Made by a program: the position numbers and the translations under genes | The notes under the pieces: model-generated | Seen by the model: only the letters and a program-made list of their open reading frames with translations | Told to the model about the DNA's origin: nothing | Database searches by the model: none | In this document: in pieces, positions 1 through 5,108 of the stretch | Numbering within the stretch: position 1 is the stretch's first letter | How the letters are laid out: the number at the start of each line of letters is the position of its first letter | Assembly (NCBI GenBank): GCA_031263625.1 | Contig: JAISFK010000329.1 | Span: forward strand, 1-6,467 | Reading direction: 5' to 3' | DNA length: 6,467 bases | DNA from: Clostridiales bacterium | Lineage (GTDB): Bacteria; Bacillota; Clostridia; WRLR01

Positions 1-6
1 GTGCTT

Positions 7-118
7 GTCCGGATACCTCCGGAACGCCGTCCGGATACCTCCGGAATGCTGTCCGGATACCTCCGGAATGCTGTCCGCATTGAAACCGGAATGCCTGTCC
101 GGATAAATCGGAATACGC
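7..118. repeat. 22-bp tandem repeat with paired TCCGGA palindromes
   Basis: Three near-identical 22-bp units lie at 7-28, 29-50 and 51-72; copies 2 and 3 are identical, and copy 1 differs only in its last bases. A degenerate 24-bp copy (73-96) and a degenerate 22-bp copy (97-118) follow. Each intact unit is TCCGGA, a 4-bp spacer, TCCGGA and a 6-bp spacer, so the palindromic hexamer starts at 8, 18, 30, 40, 52 and 62, and once more at 98. The alternating 10/12-bp spacing keeps the hexamers close to one face of the helix. The array may continue to the left of the window. Function is unknown: a multi-site operator or simple slippage are both possible. Confidence 0.95.
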
Positions 119-174
119 ACCTGCTCGCCTGTTCCGGCATTTGCGAGTTCCATGGCGAACGAAAGCGCAATCGA

Positions 175-198
175 AGCCGCAAAGCCGCAAATTCGCAA
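175..198. repeat. 8-bp tandem repeat just upstream of promoter
   Basis: Two exact copies of AGCCGCAA (175-182, 183-190) are followed by ATTCGCAA (191-198) and a partial ATTCATAT (199-206). The array ends three bases before the -35 box of the promoter at 209-237. Change in copy number would alter the spacing of anything bound upstream, but not the core promoter itself. Confidence 0.85.
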
Positions 199-208
199 AT
201 TCATATAT

Positions 209-237
209 TTGACAAATGGCATGCGGGATGATATTTT
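209..237 (+). promoter_or_regulatory. Probable sigma-70/sigma-A promoter of the transporter operon
   Basis: A perfect TTGACA (-35) lies at 209-214. After a 17-bp spacer comes TATTTT (-10, 4 of 6 consensus bases) at 232-237, preceded by TG at 229-230, which makes an extended -10. Transcription would start near 244 and leave a leader of about 110 nt before the lipoprotein gene. The -35 box lies inside a perfect 5-1-5 inverted repeat, ATTTG-A-CAAAT (207-217), which could be an operator. The local sequence is clearly more A+T rich than its surroundings. Confidence 0.65.
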
Positions 238-268
238 ATTGGATATGTAAAAAGCGCAAAGGCGATCC

Positions 269-334
269 ATGGCCGGCAATCGGAGGGAGCGTTTGAGGGC
301 GGGCTTTCAGGCATGGGTTTTCATTCAAAATTAG
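269..334 (+). CDS. Possible 21-residue leader peptide
   Basis: An ATG at 269 is preceded by AAAGG (258-262) with a 6-nt spacer and opens a 21-codon frame ending in TAG at 332-334. An in-frame TTG at 293 has its own GGAGGG (282-287). The peptide begins MAGNRRERLRAGF and ends AWVFIQN; four of its first ten residues are arginine. It lies wholly inside the predicted leader and stops 6 nt before the Shine-Dalgarno site of the lipoprotein gene (341-346), an arrangement that would allow coupling or leader-peptide control. I find no terminator or anti-terminator hairpin beside it. ORFs this short occur by chance, so this is a candidate only. Confidence 0.27.
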   Translation: MAGNRRERLRAGFQAWVFIQN

Positions 335-355
335 AACGATAAAGGATGGGCAAAG

Positions 356-1318
356 ATGAAAAAGACGCATAGAAACACGGTCTGCGCGAAAAGCGCGGAA
401 AAACGCAAAACGACGGGCTCAGGGCTTGCCCTGGCGGCGCGCGCCGGGCGCGCCGGACATGCCAGATTTGCCGGGAAGGCGCTGTGCCTGGCCCTGATTT
501 TTGCCATGTGCTTTTTGGCCGCGGCCTGCGAAAGCGGCGGCGCGGGCGGCGGCGCGCCCGGCAATGCGACTGGCGGCGCGGGCGGCGAATCGCCGGCGGC
601 CGGCCTGACCATAACCGAAGGCGTGCTGAAAGTGGGCATGGAGATCGGATACCCGCCCATGGAATATCTCGAGGAGGACGGCGTCACCCCCACGGGCTTT
701 GACGTCGAGGTGGCCGGCGCCCTCGCCGCGAGCCTGAAGCTCGACGTGGAGCTCATCGACACCGCGTGGGACGGCATATTCAGCTCCCTCGACAGCAACC
801 GCTACGACATCATCATTTCGTCGGTCAGCATCAACGACGACCGACAGGCGGCGTATAACCTGACAAAGCCATACATCGCGAACAACCTGGTGCTCGTCAC
901 AAAGAGCGGCTCGGGCATCGAGTCCCCCGACATGCTGGCCGGCAAAAAGGCCGCCACGCAGACGGAAACGACGGCGGACGAATACATCCGGGCCAGGCAG
1001 GACGAGGGCCTGGAGCTGGGCGAATACTTTGTGTACGACAAGATCATCCAGTGCTTCGACGAGCTGACGCTCGACCGCATAGACGCCGTTCTGGTTGACA
1101 GCGTGGTGGCCGCGTTTTACATGGGCGACAACTCCGACGCGCTCGAGATCGTATGGGAGAGCGACGAGGCCGAGCCGCTGGGGCTTTGCCTGAAGAAGGG
1201 CAACGACGCCCTCACGGCCCTCATAGAAACCGCGGTTGACGGGCTGTACGCCGACGGCACGATGAAAACCCTGGCCCAAAAATACTTCGGGCGCGACATA
1301 ACGGAAGGGGTCAGATAG
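356..1318 (+). CDS. Family-3 amino-acid ABC transporter substrate-binding lipoprotein
   Basis: This 320-residue protein is the extracytoplasmic receptor of the importer encoded by this gene and the next two. A hydrophobic segment (about 41-57) ends in LAAAC, giving a lipoprotein signal with Cys58 as the lipidated residue. A Gly/Ala/Ser-rich linker (59-83) follows, then a complete SBP_bac_3 domain (about 85-314). This opens LKVGMEIGYPPMEY and includes GFDVEVAGALA, the WDGIFSSLDSNRYDIIISSVS stretch broken around residue 118, and SINDDR with Arg143, which in this family usually binds the ligand carboxylate. The start is fixed by AAAGGA (341-346), 9 nt upstream of the ATG. The positively charged n-region of about 40 residues is much longer than usual and contains an Ala/Gly/Arg-rich stretch. 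Ligand identity cannot be read from sequence; amino acids are the family norm. Confidence 0.95.
   Translation: MKKTHRNTVCAKSAEKRKTTGSGLALAARAGRAGHARFAGKALCLALIFAMCFLAAACESGGAGGGAPGNATGGAGGESPAAGLTITEGVLKVGMEIGYPPMEYLEEDGVTPTGFDVEVAGALAASLKLDVELIDTAWDGIFSSLDSNRYDIIISSVSINDDRQAAYNLTKPYIANNLVLVTKSGSGIESPDMLAGKKAATQTETTADEYIRARQDEGLELGEYFVYDKIIQCFDELTLDRIDAVLVDSVVAAFYMGDNSDALEIVWESDEAEPLGLCLKKGNDALTALIETAVDGLYADGTMKTLAQKYFGRDITEGVR
536..587 (+). repeat. 36-bp in-frame repeat in the lipoprotein linker
   Basis: A 16-bp GC-only word occurs at 536-551 and exactly again at 572-587, 36 bp (12 codons) apart. It encodes the GGAGG cores of SGGAGGGAPGNA and TGGAGGESPAAG, so the flexible tether between the lipidated Cys58 and the binding domain appears to have grown by duplication. 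Confidence 0.8.
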
Positions 1319-1440
1319 CCGGCAAGAGGCAAGATAGCCGGGGCAAGCCGCAAAAGCCGGCGCGCTGTGCGGCGAGCATGGGGGCAGGGCAAGCCGCAAA
1401 GGCCGGCTCGCAGCATTGAGCGAGCGCGGGGGCAAGCCGG
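1313..1440. repeat. Repeat cluster between the lipoprotein and permease genes
   Basis: AGATAGCCGG occurs at 1313-1322, where its TAG is the stop codon of the lipoprotein gene, and again at 1332-1341. A 20-bp word beginning GGGCAAGCCGCAAA occurs at 1341-1360 and, with one mismatch, at 1387-1406. A shortened form, GGGCAAGCCGG, lies at 1430-1440. Together these fill most of the 177-bp gap. The gap holds no coding sequence that I can support, and no poly-T terminator. Confidence 0.85.
1406..1425 (+). other. Intercistronic hairpin without poly-U
   Basis: GCTCGC (1406-1411) pairs perfectly with GCGAGC (1420-1425) across an 8-nt loop. No T-run follows, so it is not an intrinsic terminator. Hairpins in this position often protect the upstream message and favour the binding protein over the membrane subunits; that role is inferred here. 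Confidence 0.45.
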
Positions 1441-1480
1441 CGCGGGGCATATACGGGCGCGCGCGCGCCAAAATGGGCTG

Positions 1481-1486
1481 GGAGGG
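1481..1486 (+). promoter_or_regulatory. Ribosome binding site that selects a TTG start
   Basis: GGAGGG lies 9 nt upstream of TTG at 1496. The first in-frame ATG (1514) has no comparable site, so TTG is the better start for the permease. An alternating (GC)6 tract at 1457-1468 sits shortly upstream. Confidence 0.75.
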
Positions 1487-1495
1487 ACATAGACA

Positions 1496-2155
1496 TTGAA
1501 CAACCTGGAACGCATGGCCGGATGGATTCCTCCGCTCATAGACGCGTCGAAGATCACGCTGTCGCTGTCCGTCATATCCGTGGTTTTGGGCATGGTTGCG
1601 GGCACGTTCATAGCGCTGGGCAGAATTTCCGCGAACAAGGCCGTCAGCCGGGCGTGCAGCGTCTATATCTTCATATTCCGCGGCACGCCCCTGCTCATGC
1701 AGCTTTTCTTTGTGTGGTACGCGCTGCCGCTGGCGATACCCGAGCTGACGATCCAGAACCGCTTTCTGGCGGCCTGCATAGCTTTCACGATAAACTCGGC
1801 GGCGTATCAGGCCGAAATAATCCGCGCGGCCATACAGTCCATCGACAGCGGGCAGATGGAGGCGGCGAAGTCGCTTGGGCTGACATACGCGCAGGCGATG
1901 CGGCACATCATCATACCGCAGTCCATAAAGCGGCTGATCCCGCCCGTCGGCAACGAGTTCATAATGGTGCTGAAGGACACGTCGCTGGTTTCCACGATCG
2001 CGCTCGTGGATCTGATGAAGCGCACGTCGCAGATCCAGTCGTCCGCGTCCACCGCGCTTGTGTACCTGCCGTCCGCCGCGCTGTACCTGATCTTCACGGC
2101 CGTGTTCACATACCTGTTCAGCTGGCTGGAAAAGCGCCATTCCGTGTACGAATAG
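1496..2155 (+). CDS. Polar amino-acid ABC transporter permease
   Basis: This 219-residue inner-membrane protein is the channel subunit of the importer and would act as a homodimer. Several hydrophobic spans are visible (roughly 15-42, 55-80, 88-104, 155-172 and 188-210). Family hallmarks are FRGTPLLMQLFFVWYALP (61-78), NSAAYQAEIIRAAIQSID (100-117) and the cytoplasmic EAA loop EAAKSLGLTYAQAMRHIIIP (122-141), which docks on the ATPase. The later PPVGNEFIMVLKDTSLVSTIA segment begins near residue 149. Length is normal for the GlnP/HisM-type family. It starts with TTG, chosen for the GGAGGG at 1481-1486. It lies 177 bp behind the binding protein and 194 bp before the ATPase; such gaps are wide for this operon type and are filled with repeats. 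No residue allows the substrate to be named. Confidence 0.95.
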   Translation: MNNLERMAGWIPPLIDASKITLSLSVISVVLGMVAGTFIALGRISANKAVSRACSVYIFIFRGTPLLMQLFFVWYALPLAIPELTIQNRFLAACIAFTINSAAYQAEIIRAAIQSIDSGQMEAAKSLGLTYAQAMRHIIIPQSIKRLIPPVGNEFIMVLKDTSLVSTIALVDLMKRTSQIQSSASTALVYLPSAALYLIFTAVFTYLFSWLEKRHSVYE

Positions 2156-2197
2156 CGGAATAGCGGCAATGCGGCAATGCGGCAATGCAACAATGCC
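2150..2197. repeat. Six-copy 8-bp tandem repeat starting on the permease stop codon
   Basis: Six consecutive octamers run in register: GAATAGCG (2150-2157), GAATAGCG, GCAATGCG, GCAATGCG, GCAATGCA and ACAATGCC (2190-2197). The first copy contains the last Glu codon and the TAG stop of the permease. Copy-number change downstream of that stop would alter only the intercistronic spacing, not the protein. Confidence 0.92.
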
Positions 2198-2285
2198 GCA
2201 GCAGCGACAGGCGCAGGAACAGGGCTGGCAGCGTTGCGGCCGGCAGGCGCCGCGCGGGCGCATGCAAGCGCAAATAGGCAAGCAA

Positions 2286-2319
2286 GCGCCGGCCGGCGGC
2301 AACCAGCGGCGGCCGGCGC
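2286..2319 (+). other. Strong GC hairpin before the ATPase gene
   Basis: GCGCCGGCCG (2286-2295) is a perfect 10-bp inverted match to CGGCCGGCGC (2310-2319), with a 14-nt loop. No T-run follows on either strand, so this is not a typical terminator. It ends 10 nt before the ATPase ribosome binding site and may slow decay or modulate ATPase expression. The remainder of the 2156-2349 gap is repetitive and GC rich, and I see no gene in it. Confidence 0.6.
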
Positions 2320-2329
2320 CGGACGCGCG

Positions 2330-2349
2330 GGAGGAGGCGCTCAAAAGCG
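2330..2349 (+). promoter_or_regulatory. Ribosome binding site with a mini-hairpin spacer
   Basis: GGAGGAGG (2330-2337) is a strong Shine-Dalgarno sequence, but it stands 12 nt from the ATG at 2350. The spacer itself can fold: CGCT (2338-2341) pairs with AGCG (2346-2349) around a CAAA loop, which would bring the site closer to the start codon. The pairing is visible; the effect is inferred. Confidence 0.55.
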
Positions 2350-3108
2350 ATGGCTTTGATAGAGGCAAAGAGCATATGCAAGAGTTTTGGCGATCTGGCC
2401 GTTCTGAAAAACGTTTCCCTGTCGGTCGGGCAGGGCGAGGTCGTCTGCATAATCGGGCCGTCGGGCGCCGGCAAATCGACGTTCCTGCGCACCCTGAACC
2501 ATCTCGAGTCCATAACGAGCGGGCAGATCGTCATCGACGGCCAGCTGCTTGACGACCGCGCGGACGGCGTCAACCGCTCGCCGCTGTCAAAAAAAGAGGA
2601 AAGCGCCATTCTGCTGGAAATGGGCATGGTATTCCAGCGCTTCAACATCTTCCCGCACAAAACCGTGCTCGAAAACGTCATGCTCGCGCCCCTCCACGTA
2701 AGAAAGATGTCCAAGGAGGACGCGAGGGCCAGGGCGGAGGATCTGATAGGCCGCGTGGGCCTGACCGACAAGCTGGGCGTCTACCCGTCAAAGCTGTCCG
2801 GCGGGCAGCAGCAGAGGGTTGCCATAGCGCGAGCGCTCGCGATGGAGCCGAAAATCATGCTGTTCGACGAGCCGACGTCCGCGCTCGACCCCGAATTGGT
2901 CGGCGAGGTCCTGGCCGTGATCAAAAAGCTCGCGTCCGTCGGCATGACAATGCTCATTGTCACGCACGAGATCGGATTCGCGCGTGACGTCGCCGACAAG
3001 GTGGTATTTATGTATGACGGGACTATTCTTGAGGAAGGCGCGCCGCAGGACATATTCTCGAACCCGCAGAACGAGCGGACGAGGACGTTTTTGCAGGCTG
3101 TCCTGTGA
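2350..3108 (+). CDS. Polar amino-acid ABC transporter ATP-binding protein (GlnQ-like)
   Basis: This 252-residue cytoplasmic ATPase powers the importer. All nucleotide-binding motifs are intact: Walker A GPSGAGKS (36-43, Lys42), Q-loop VFQRFNIFPH (Gln96), signature LSGGQQQR (149-156), Walker B IMLFDEP (169-175, catalytic Glu174), D-loop SALD (177-180) and switch His206 in VTHE. FNIFPHKTVLENVMLAP and the short C-terminus ending at FLQAVL are typical of the polar amino-acid class, without a regulatory domain. Residues 67-90 form a slightly long loop before the Q-loop, like the HisP branch. The start is supported by GGAGGAGG. The exporter begins only 21 bp after its stop, with no terminator between them. 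Assignment to the class is firm; the transported amino acid is unknown. Confidence 0.96.
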   Translation: MALIEAKSICKSFGDLAVLKNVSLSVGQGEVVCIIGPSGAGKSTFLRTLNHLESITSGQIVIDGQLLDDRADGVNRSPLSKKEESAILLEMGMVFQRFNIFPHKTVLENVMLAPLHVRKMSKEDARARAEDLIGRVGLTDKLGVYPSKLSGGQQQRVAIARALAMEPKIMLFDEPTSALDPELVGEVLAVIKKLASVGMTMLIVTHEIGFARDVADKVVFMYDGTILEEGAPQDIFSNPQNERTRTFLQAVL

Positions 3109-3126
3109 TGATTAAAGGCAATATTT

Positions 3127-3146
3127 TTAATGCGGATTGGCATTAA
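3127..3146 (+). other. Inverted repeat covering the first ATG of the exporter gene
   Basis: TTAATGC (3127-3133) and GCATTAA (3140-3146) form a perfect 7-bp stem with a 6-nt loop. The left arm contains the ATG at 3130. Folding would hide that start and leave AAGG (3145-3148) and the in-frame ATG at 3154 nearer the ribosome. No T-run follows on either strand, so it does not look like a terminator for the ATPase gene. Confidence 0.5.
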
Positions 3147-4278
3147 GGCAAGGATGGAAAAAGCTAAGTCGAAATATCGCATTCCCGCAATGATCGGCCT
3201 TGTTTTCACCACGGTGGTATGGGGCAGCGGCTTTGTAGTAATGAAAAACTCGGTGGACATCATTCCGCCGATATACCTGATGGGTTTCCGTTTCACCATC
3301 GCAAGCCTTGGCATGCTCGCGCTGCTGCTGGCCAAAAAGTTCATTGGGGCCAAAAAGCGCGGCGCGAGGCTCGGAGCGGCGCCCGGCACGAGGCCCGGAG
3401 CGCCCGAAAAGCTCGACGGGACATCCGGCGCGTCCGGGAAGCTTGGCGCGGAGCCTGACAGTGCGTTTTATGGGAAGCTCGACGATATGCCAGATGCAGA
3501 GCTTGGCGCGGCGCCCGGCGCAACAAAATCCGGCGCGAGGCCCGGAGCGTCCGGGAAGCCCGATCTGCGCACCGGGGCGCTCATAGGATTCTGGCTGTTC
3601 CTGAGCTACGCCGCCCAGACATACGGCCTCAAATACACGACGGCGAGCAACAATGCGTTCATCACGACCTTTTACATCATCATCGTGCCGTTCCTGAACG
3701 TCGCCGCCAACAAGGCCAGGCTGCGCGCCCGGCACATGCTGGCGGCCCTCACGGCGCTGGCTGGGCTGTCGCTGCTCGCGCTGGACGGCTCGTTTTCCAT
3801 CCACGTCGGCGATCTGCTGACGCTGGCGTGCAGCTTCTGCTACGCGGTGCATATCGTCTTGCTGGACAGGCACTCGCCGAAATACGACCCCGCAGTGCTG
3901 ACGGCCATCCAGATGTGCGCCGCCGCCGCGCTGTGCTGGATCGCGGCCCCTATTTTTGAAGGCGCCCCCCCGCTCGGGGCCATCTCGCCGGCCATCGCGC
4001 TCAGCCTGCTCTATCTTGGGATATTCAGCACCATGCTGGGCTTCCTGCTGCAGACGTTCGGGCAAAAATACCTGCCCGCCATGGCGGTGGCGATCCTGCT
4101 GACGCTCGAATGCGTGTTCGGGGCGCTGTTTTCCGTCATATTCCTGGGCGACCCGCTGACCTTGAGGATTCTCGCGGGCTTCGCGCTCATGTTCGCGGCG
4201 ATCGTGATAACCGTGACATACGGCGCCCGCCGTCCAGAGTCAGAATCTCGCCGTACAGATCGGGCCGGCGATCCCTGA
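3130..4278 (+). CDS. EamA/DMT-superfamily transporter with a large loop insertion
   Basis: This is a 10-helix inner-membrane transporter of the drug/metabolite (EamA) superfamily; such proteins usually export amino acids or other metabolites. Repeat one contains VVWGSGFVVMKNS (29-41), FRFTIASLGMLALLL (53-67), SYAAQTYGLKYTTASNNAFI (159-178) and FYIIIVPFLN. Repeat two runs from about 226 to 364 and includes SFCYAVHIVLLDRHS, LGIFSTMLGFLLQTFGQKY and a last helix at about 347-364. At 382 residues it is longer than the usual roughly 300. The surplus is a Gly/Ala/Pro-rich insertion (about 76-146) between helices 2 and 3, and a polar tail of about 17 residues. An ATG at 3154 (residue 9) has an SD at better spacing and is an alternative start. 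The 3' end overlaps aguB by 92 bp. Substrate unknown. Confidence 0.92.
   Translation: MRIGIKARMEKAKSKYRIPAMIGLVFTTVVWGSGFVVMKNSVDIIPPIYLMGFRFTIASLGMLALLLAKKFIGAKKRGARLGAAPGTRPGAPEKLDGTSGASGKLGAEPDSAFYGKLDDMPDAELGAAPGATKSGARPGASGKPDLRTGALIGFWLFLSYAAQTYGLKYTTASNNAFITTFYIIIVPFLNVAANKARLRARHMLAALTALAGLSLLALDGSFSIHVGDLLTLACSFCYAVHIVLLDRHSPKYDPAVLTAIQMCAAAALCWIAAPIFEGAPPLGAISPAIALSLLYLGIFSTMLGFLLQTFGQKYLPAMAVAILLTLECVFGALFSVIFLGDPLTLRILAGFALMFAAIVITVTYGARRPESESRRTDRAGDP
3355..3567 (+). repeat. Repetitive coding insertion in the exporter gene
   Basis: About 213 bp encode a Gly/Ala/Pro/Lys-rich loop (residues 76-146) made of mixed in-frame repeats. An 18-bp word at 3361-3378 recurs with one mismatch at 3532-3549; GAGGCCCGGAGCG is at 3390-3402 and 3537-3549; GCTTGGCGCGG at 3441-3451 and 3501-3511; CGTCCGGGAAGC at 3431-3442 and 3548-3559. 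All offsets (171, 147, 60 and 117 bp) are multiples of three, so the frame has been kept during growth. By EamA topology the loop faces the cytoplasm. Confidence 0.88.
4187..4278. other. 92-bp convergent gene overlap
   Basis: The exporter (+) and aguB (-) share 92 bp at their 3' ends. From 4187 to about 4228 the last exporter helix lies opposite the non-conserved tail of AguB (residues 287-298). From about 4229 to 4278 the conserved AguB end (FRDRRPDLYG...LTLDGG) lies opposite the polar tail of the exporter. Each conserved end therefore faces the other's dispensable tail. No bidirectional terminator is visible here. Confidence 0.85.
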
Positions 4279-5083
4279 ACACGCCCCACGCGGCCCGCGC
4301 GTCGCGCAGCGCGTCGAGATCGAACTCCGCCGCGACAAACCCTTCCGTTCTGTCGTCCATGCCGCGCACTATCCGGCCCTGCCCGTCGGCGATGAACGAC
4401 GAGCCGTAAAACGTTATCTCCGAGCCTCCCTCGCGCTCCGCGCCTATCCTGTTCGAGGCCGCGACGGGCACGAGGTTCGCCGCCGCGTGGCCGCACATGC
4501 AGGCTTGCCAGTGGCCGCGCGAGTCCAGCCCCGGCTCCTCCGGCTCCGTGCCTATCGCGGTCGGGTACAGCAGCAGCTCCGCGCCTTTCAGCGCCATGAT
4601 CCTCGCCGCCTCCGGGAACCACTGGTCCCAGCACACCCCGCAGCCGATCCTGCCGTATGCCGTGTCCCACACGGAAAAGCCCGTGTCGCCGGGGCAGAAG
4701 AAGAATTTTTCGCAGTATCCCGCGCCGTCCGGCAAGTGCGACTTGCGGTAGACGCCCAGCACGGCGCCGTCCGCGTCGATGATCGCGAGCGCGTTGTAGA
4801 GCGCGTTGTTGCTCCGCTCGAAAAAGCTTATCGGCAGGACGGCCCCCAGTTCGCGCGCCACGGACGAAAACCGCGCCACGGCGGGGCTCTTGCCCGCCTC
4901 GACGGCCAGGCCGTAGTATCCGGCGTCCGGCTTCTGGCAGAAATATTTCGTCTCAAACAGCTCCTGGAGCAGTATTATGTTCGCGCCCGCCCCGGCCGCC
5001 TCGCGCACAAGCGCCTCAGCCGCGTCGAGGGCGCCTTGCTCGCGGCACCTCATCTGCGTCGCGGCCACCGTGACTTTTCTCAT
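4187..5083 (-). CDS. aguB: N-carbamoylputrescine amidase
   Basis: This 298-residue cytoplasmic enzyme of the nitrilase/carbon-nitrogen hydrolase family hydrolyses N-carbamoylputrescine to putrescine, CO2 and ammonia, the last step of the agmatine route. The Glu-Lys-Cys triad is complete: Glu41 in LLQELFETKYF, Lys114 in YRKSHLPDGAGY and nucleophile Cys151 in GCGVCWDQWFPEAAR. The segments LLYPTAIGTEPEEPGLDSR, HAAANLVPVAASNRIG, FYGSSFIADGQG and WGVFRDRRPDLYGEILTLDG are diagnostic of this amidase rather than of other nitrilases. Length is near the usual 290; only the last 12 residues, rich in Arg and Ser, look additional, and they lie in the overlap with the exporter gene. It follows aguA by 25 bp, with AGGACAGG upstream of the ATG, so the two are surely cotranscribed. 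Confidence 0.95.
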   Translation of the reverse strand: MRKVTVAATQMRCREQGALDAAEALVREAAGAGANIILLQELFETKYFCQKPDAGYYGLAVEAGKSPAVARFSSVARELGAVLPISFFERSNNALYNALAIIDADGAVLGVYRKSHLPDGAGYCEKFFFCPGDTGFSVWDTAYGRIGCGVCWDQWFPEAARIMALKGAELLLYPTAIGTEPEEPGLDSRGHWQACMCGHAAANLVPVAASNRIGAEREGGSEITFYGSSFIADGQGRIVRGMDDRTEGFVAAEFDLDALRDARAAWGVFRDRRPDLYGEILTLDGGRRMSRLSRSPRT

Positions 5084-5108
5084 AACGCCATGCCTGTCCT
5101 TTCAATAA

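Larger units (their letters stand above)
1..208. other. Non-coding upstream region, no convincing gene
   Basis: This stretch contains no recognisable gene. An open frame covers 1-231 on the plus strand, but it runs through a 22-bp repeat, which cannot keep one reading frame. Its predicted peptide is arginine-rich and lacks family motifs, and it reads through the promoter at 209-237. What the region does hold is two tandem arrays (7-118 and 175-198) and, between them, a plain stretch in which I see nothing. The gene to the left lies outside the window, and no terminator for it is visible here. Confidence 0.7.

Noticed and set aside
7..118. CRISPR array
   Set aside because: The units are directly abutting, 22 bp long and have no unique spacers; no cas gene is nearby.
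190..217. ArgR (ARG box) operator near the promoter
   Set aside because: ATTCA half-site text is present, but no properly spaced TGAAT partner exists; the match to the ARG box is poor.
1..231. Plus-strand frame of 76 codons at the left edge
   Set aside because: It crosses a 22-bp repeat that shifts frame at every unit and then covers the promoter. The peptide has no family features.
244..355. Riboswitch or T-box in the operon leader
   Set aside because: I found no terminator hairpin, no T-box sequence and no recognisable aptamer core in this 110-nt stretch.
1457..1468. (GC)6 tract as a functional Z-DNA element
   Set aside because: Alternating GC of this length is common in GC-rich DNA; nothing else points to a role.
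419..2368. Open frame of 649 codons on the minus strand across the lipoprotein and permease genes
   Set aside because: It is antisense to two clearly conserved genes, runs through repetitive non-coding gaps, and its product is Arg/Ala/Pro-rich without motifs. High GC removes stop codons and creates such frames.
3106..3146. Twelve-codon ORF overlapping the ATPase stop (ATG at 3108)
   Set aside because: It has no SD of its own, no recognisable content, and is explained by chance in the short gap before the exporter.
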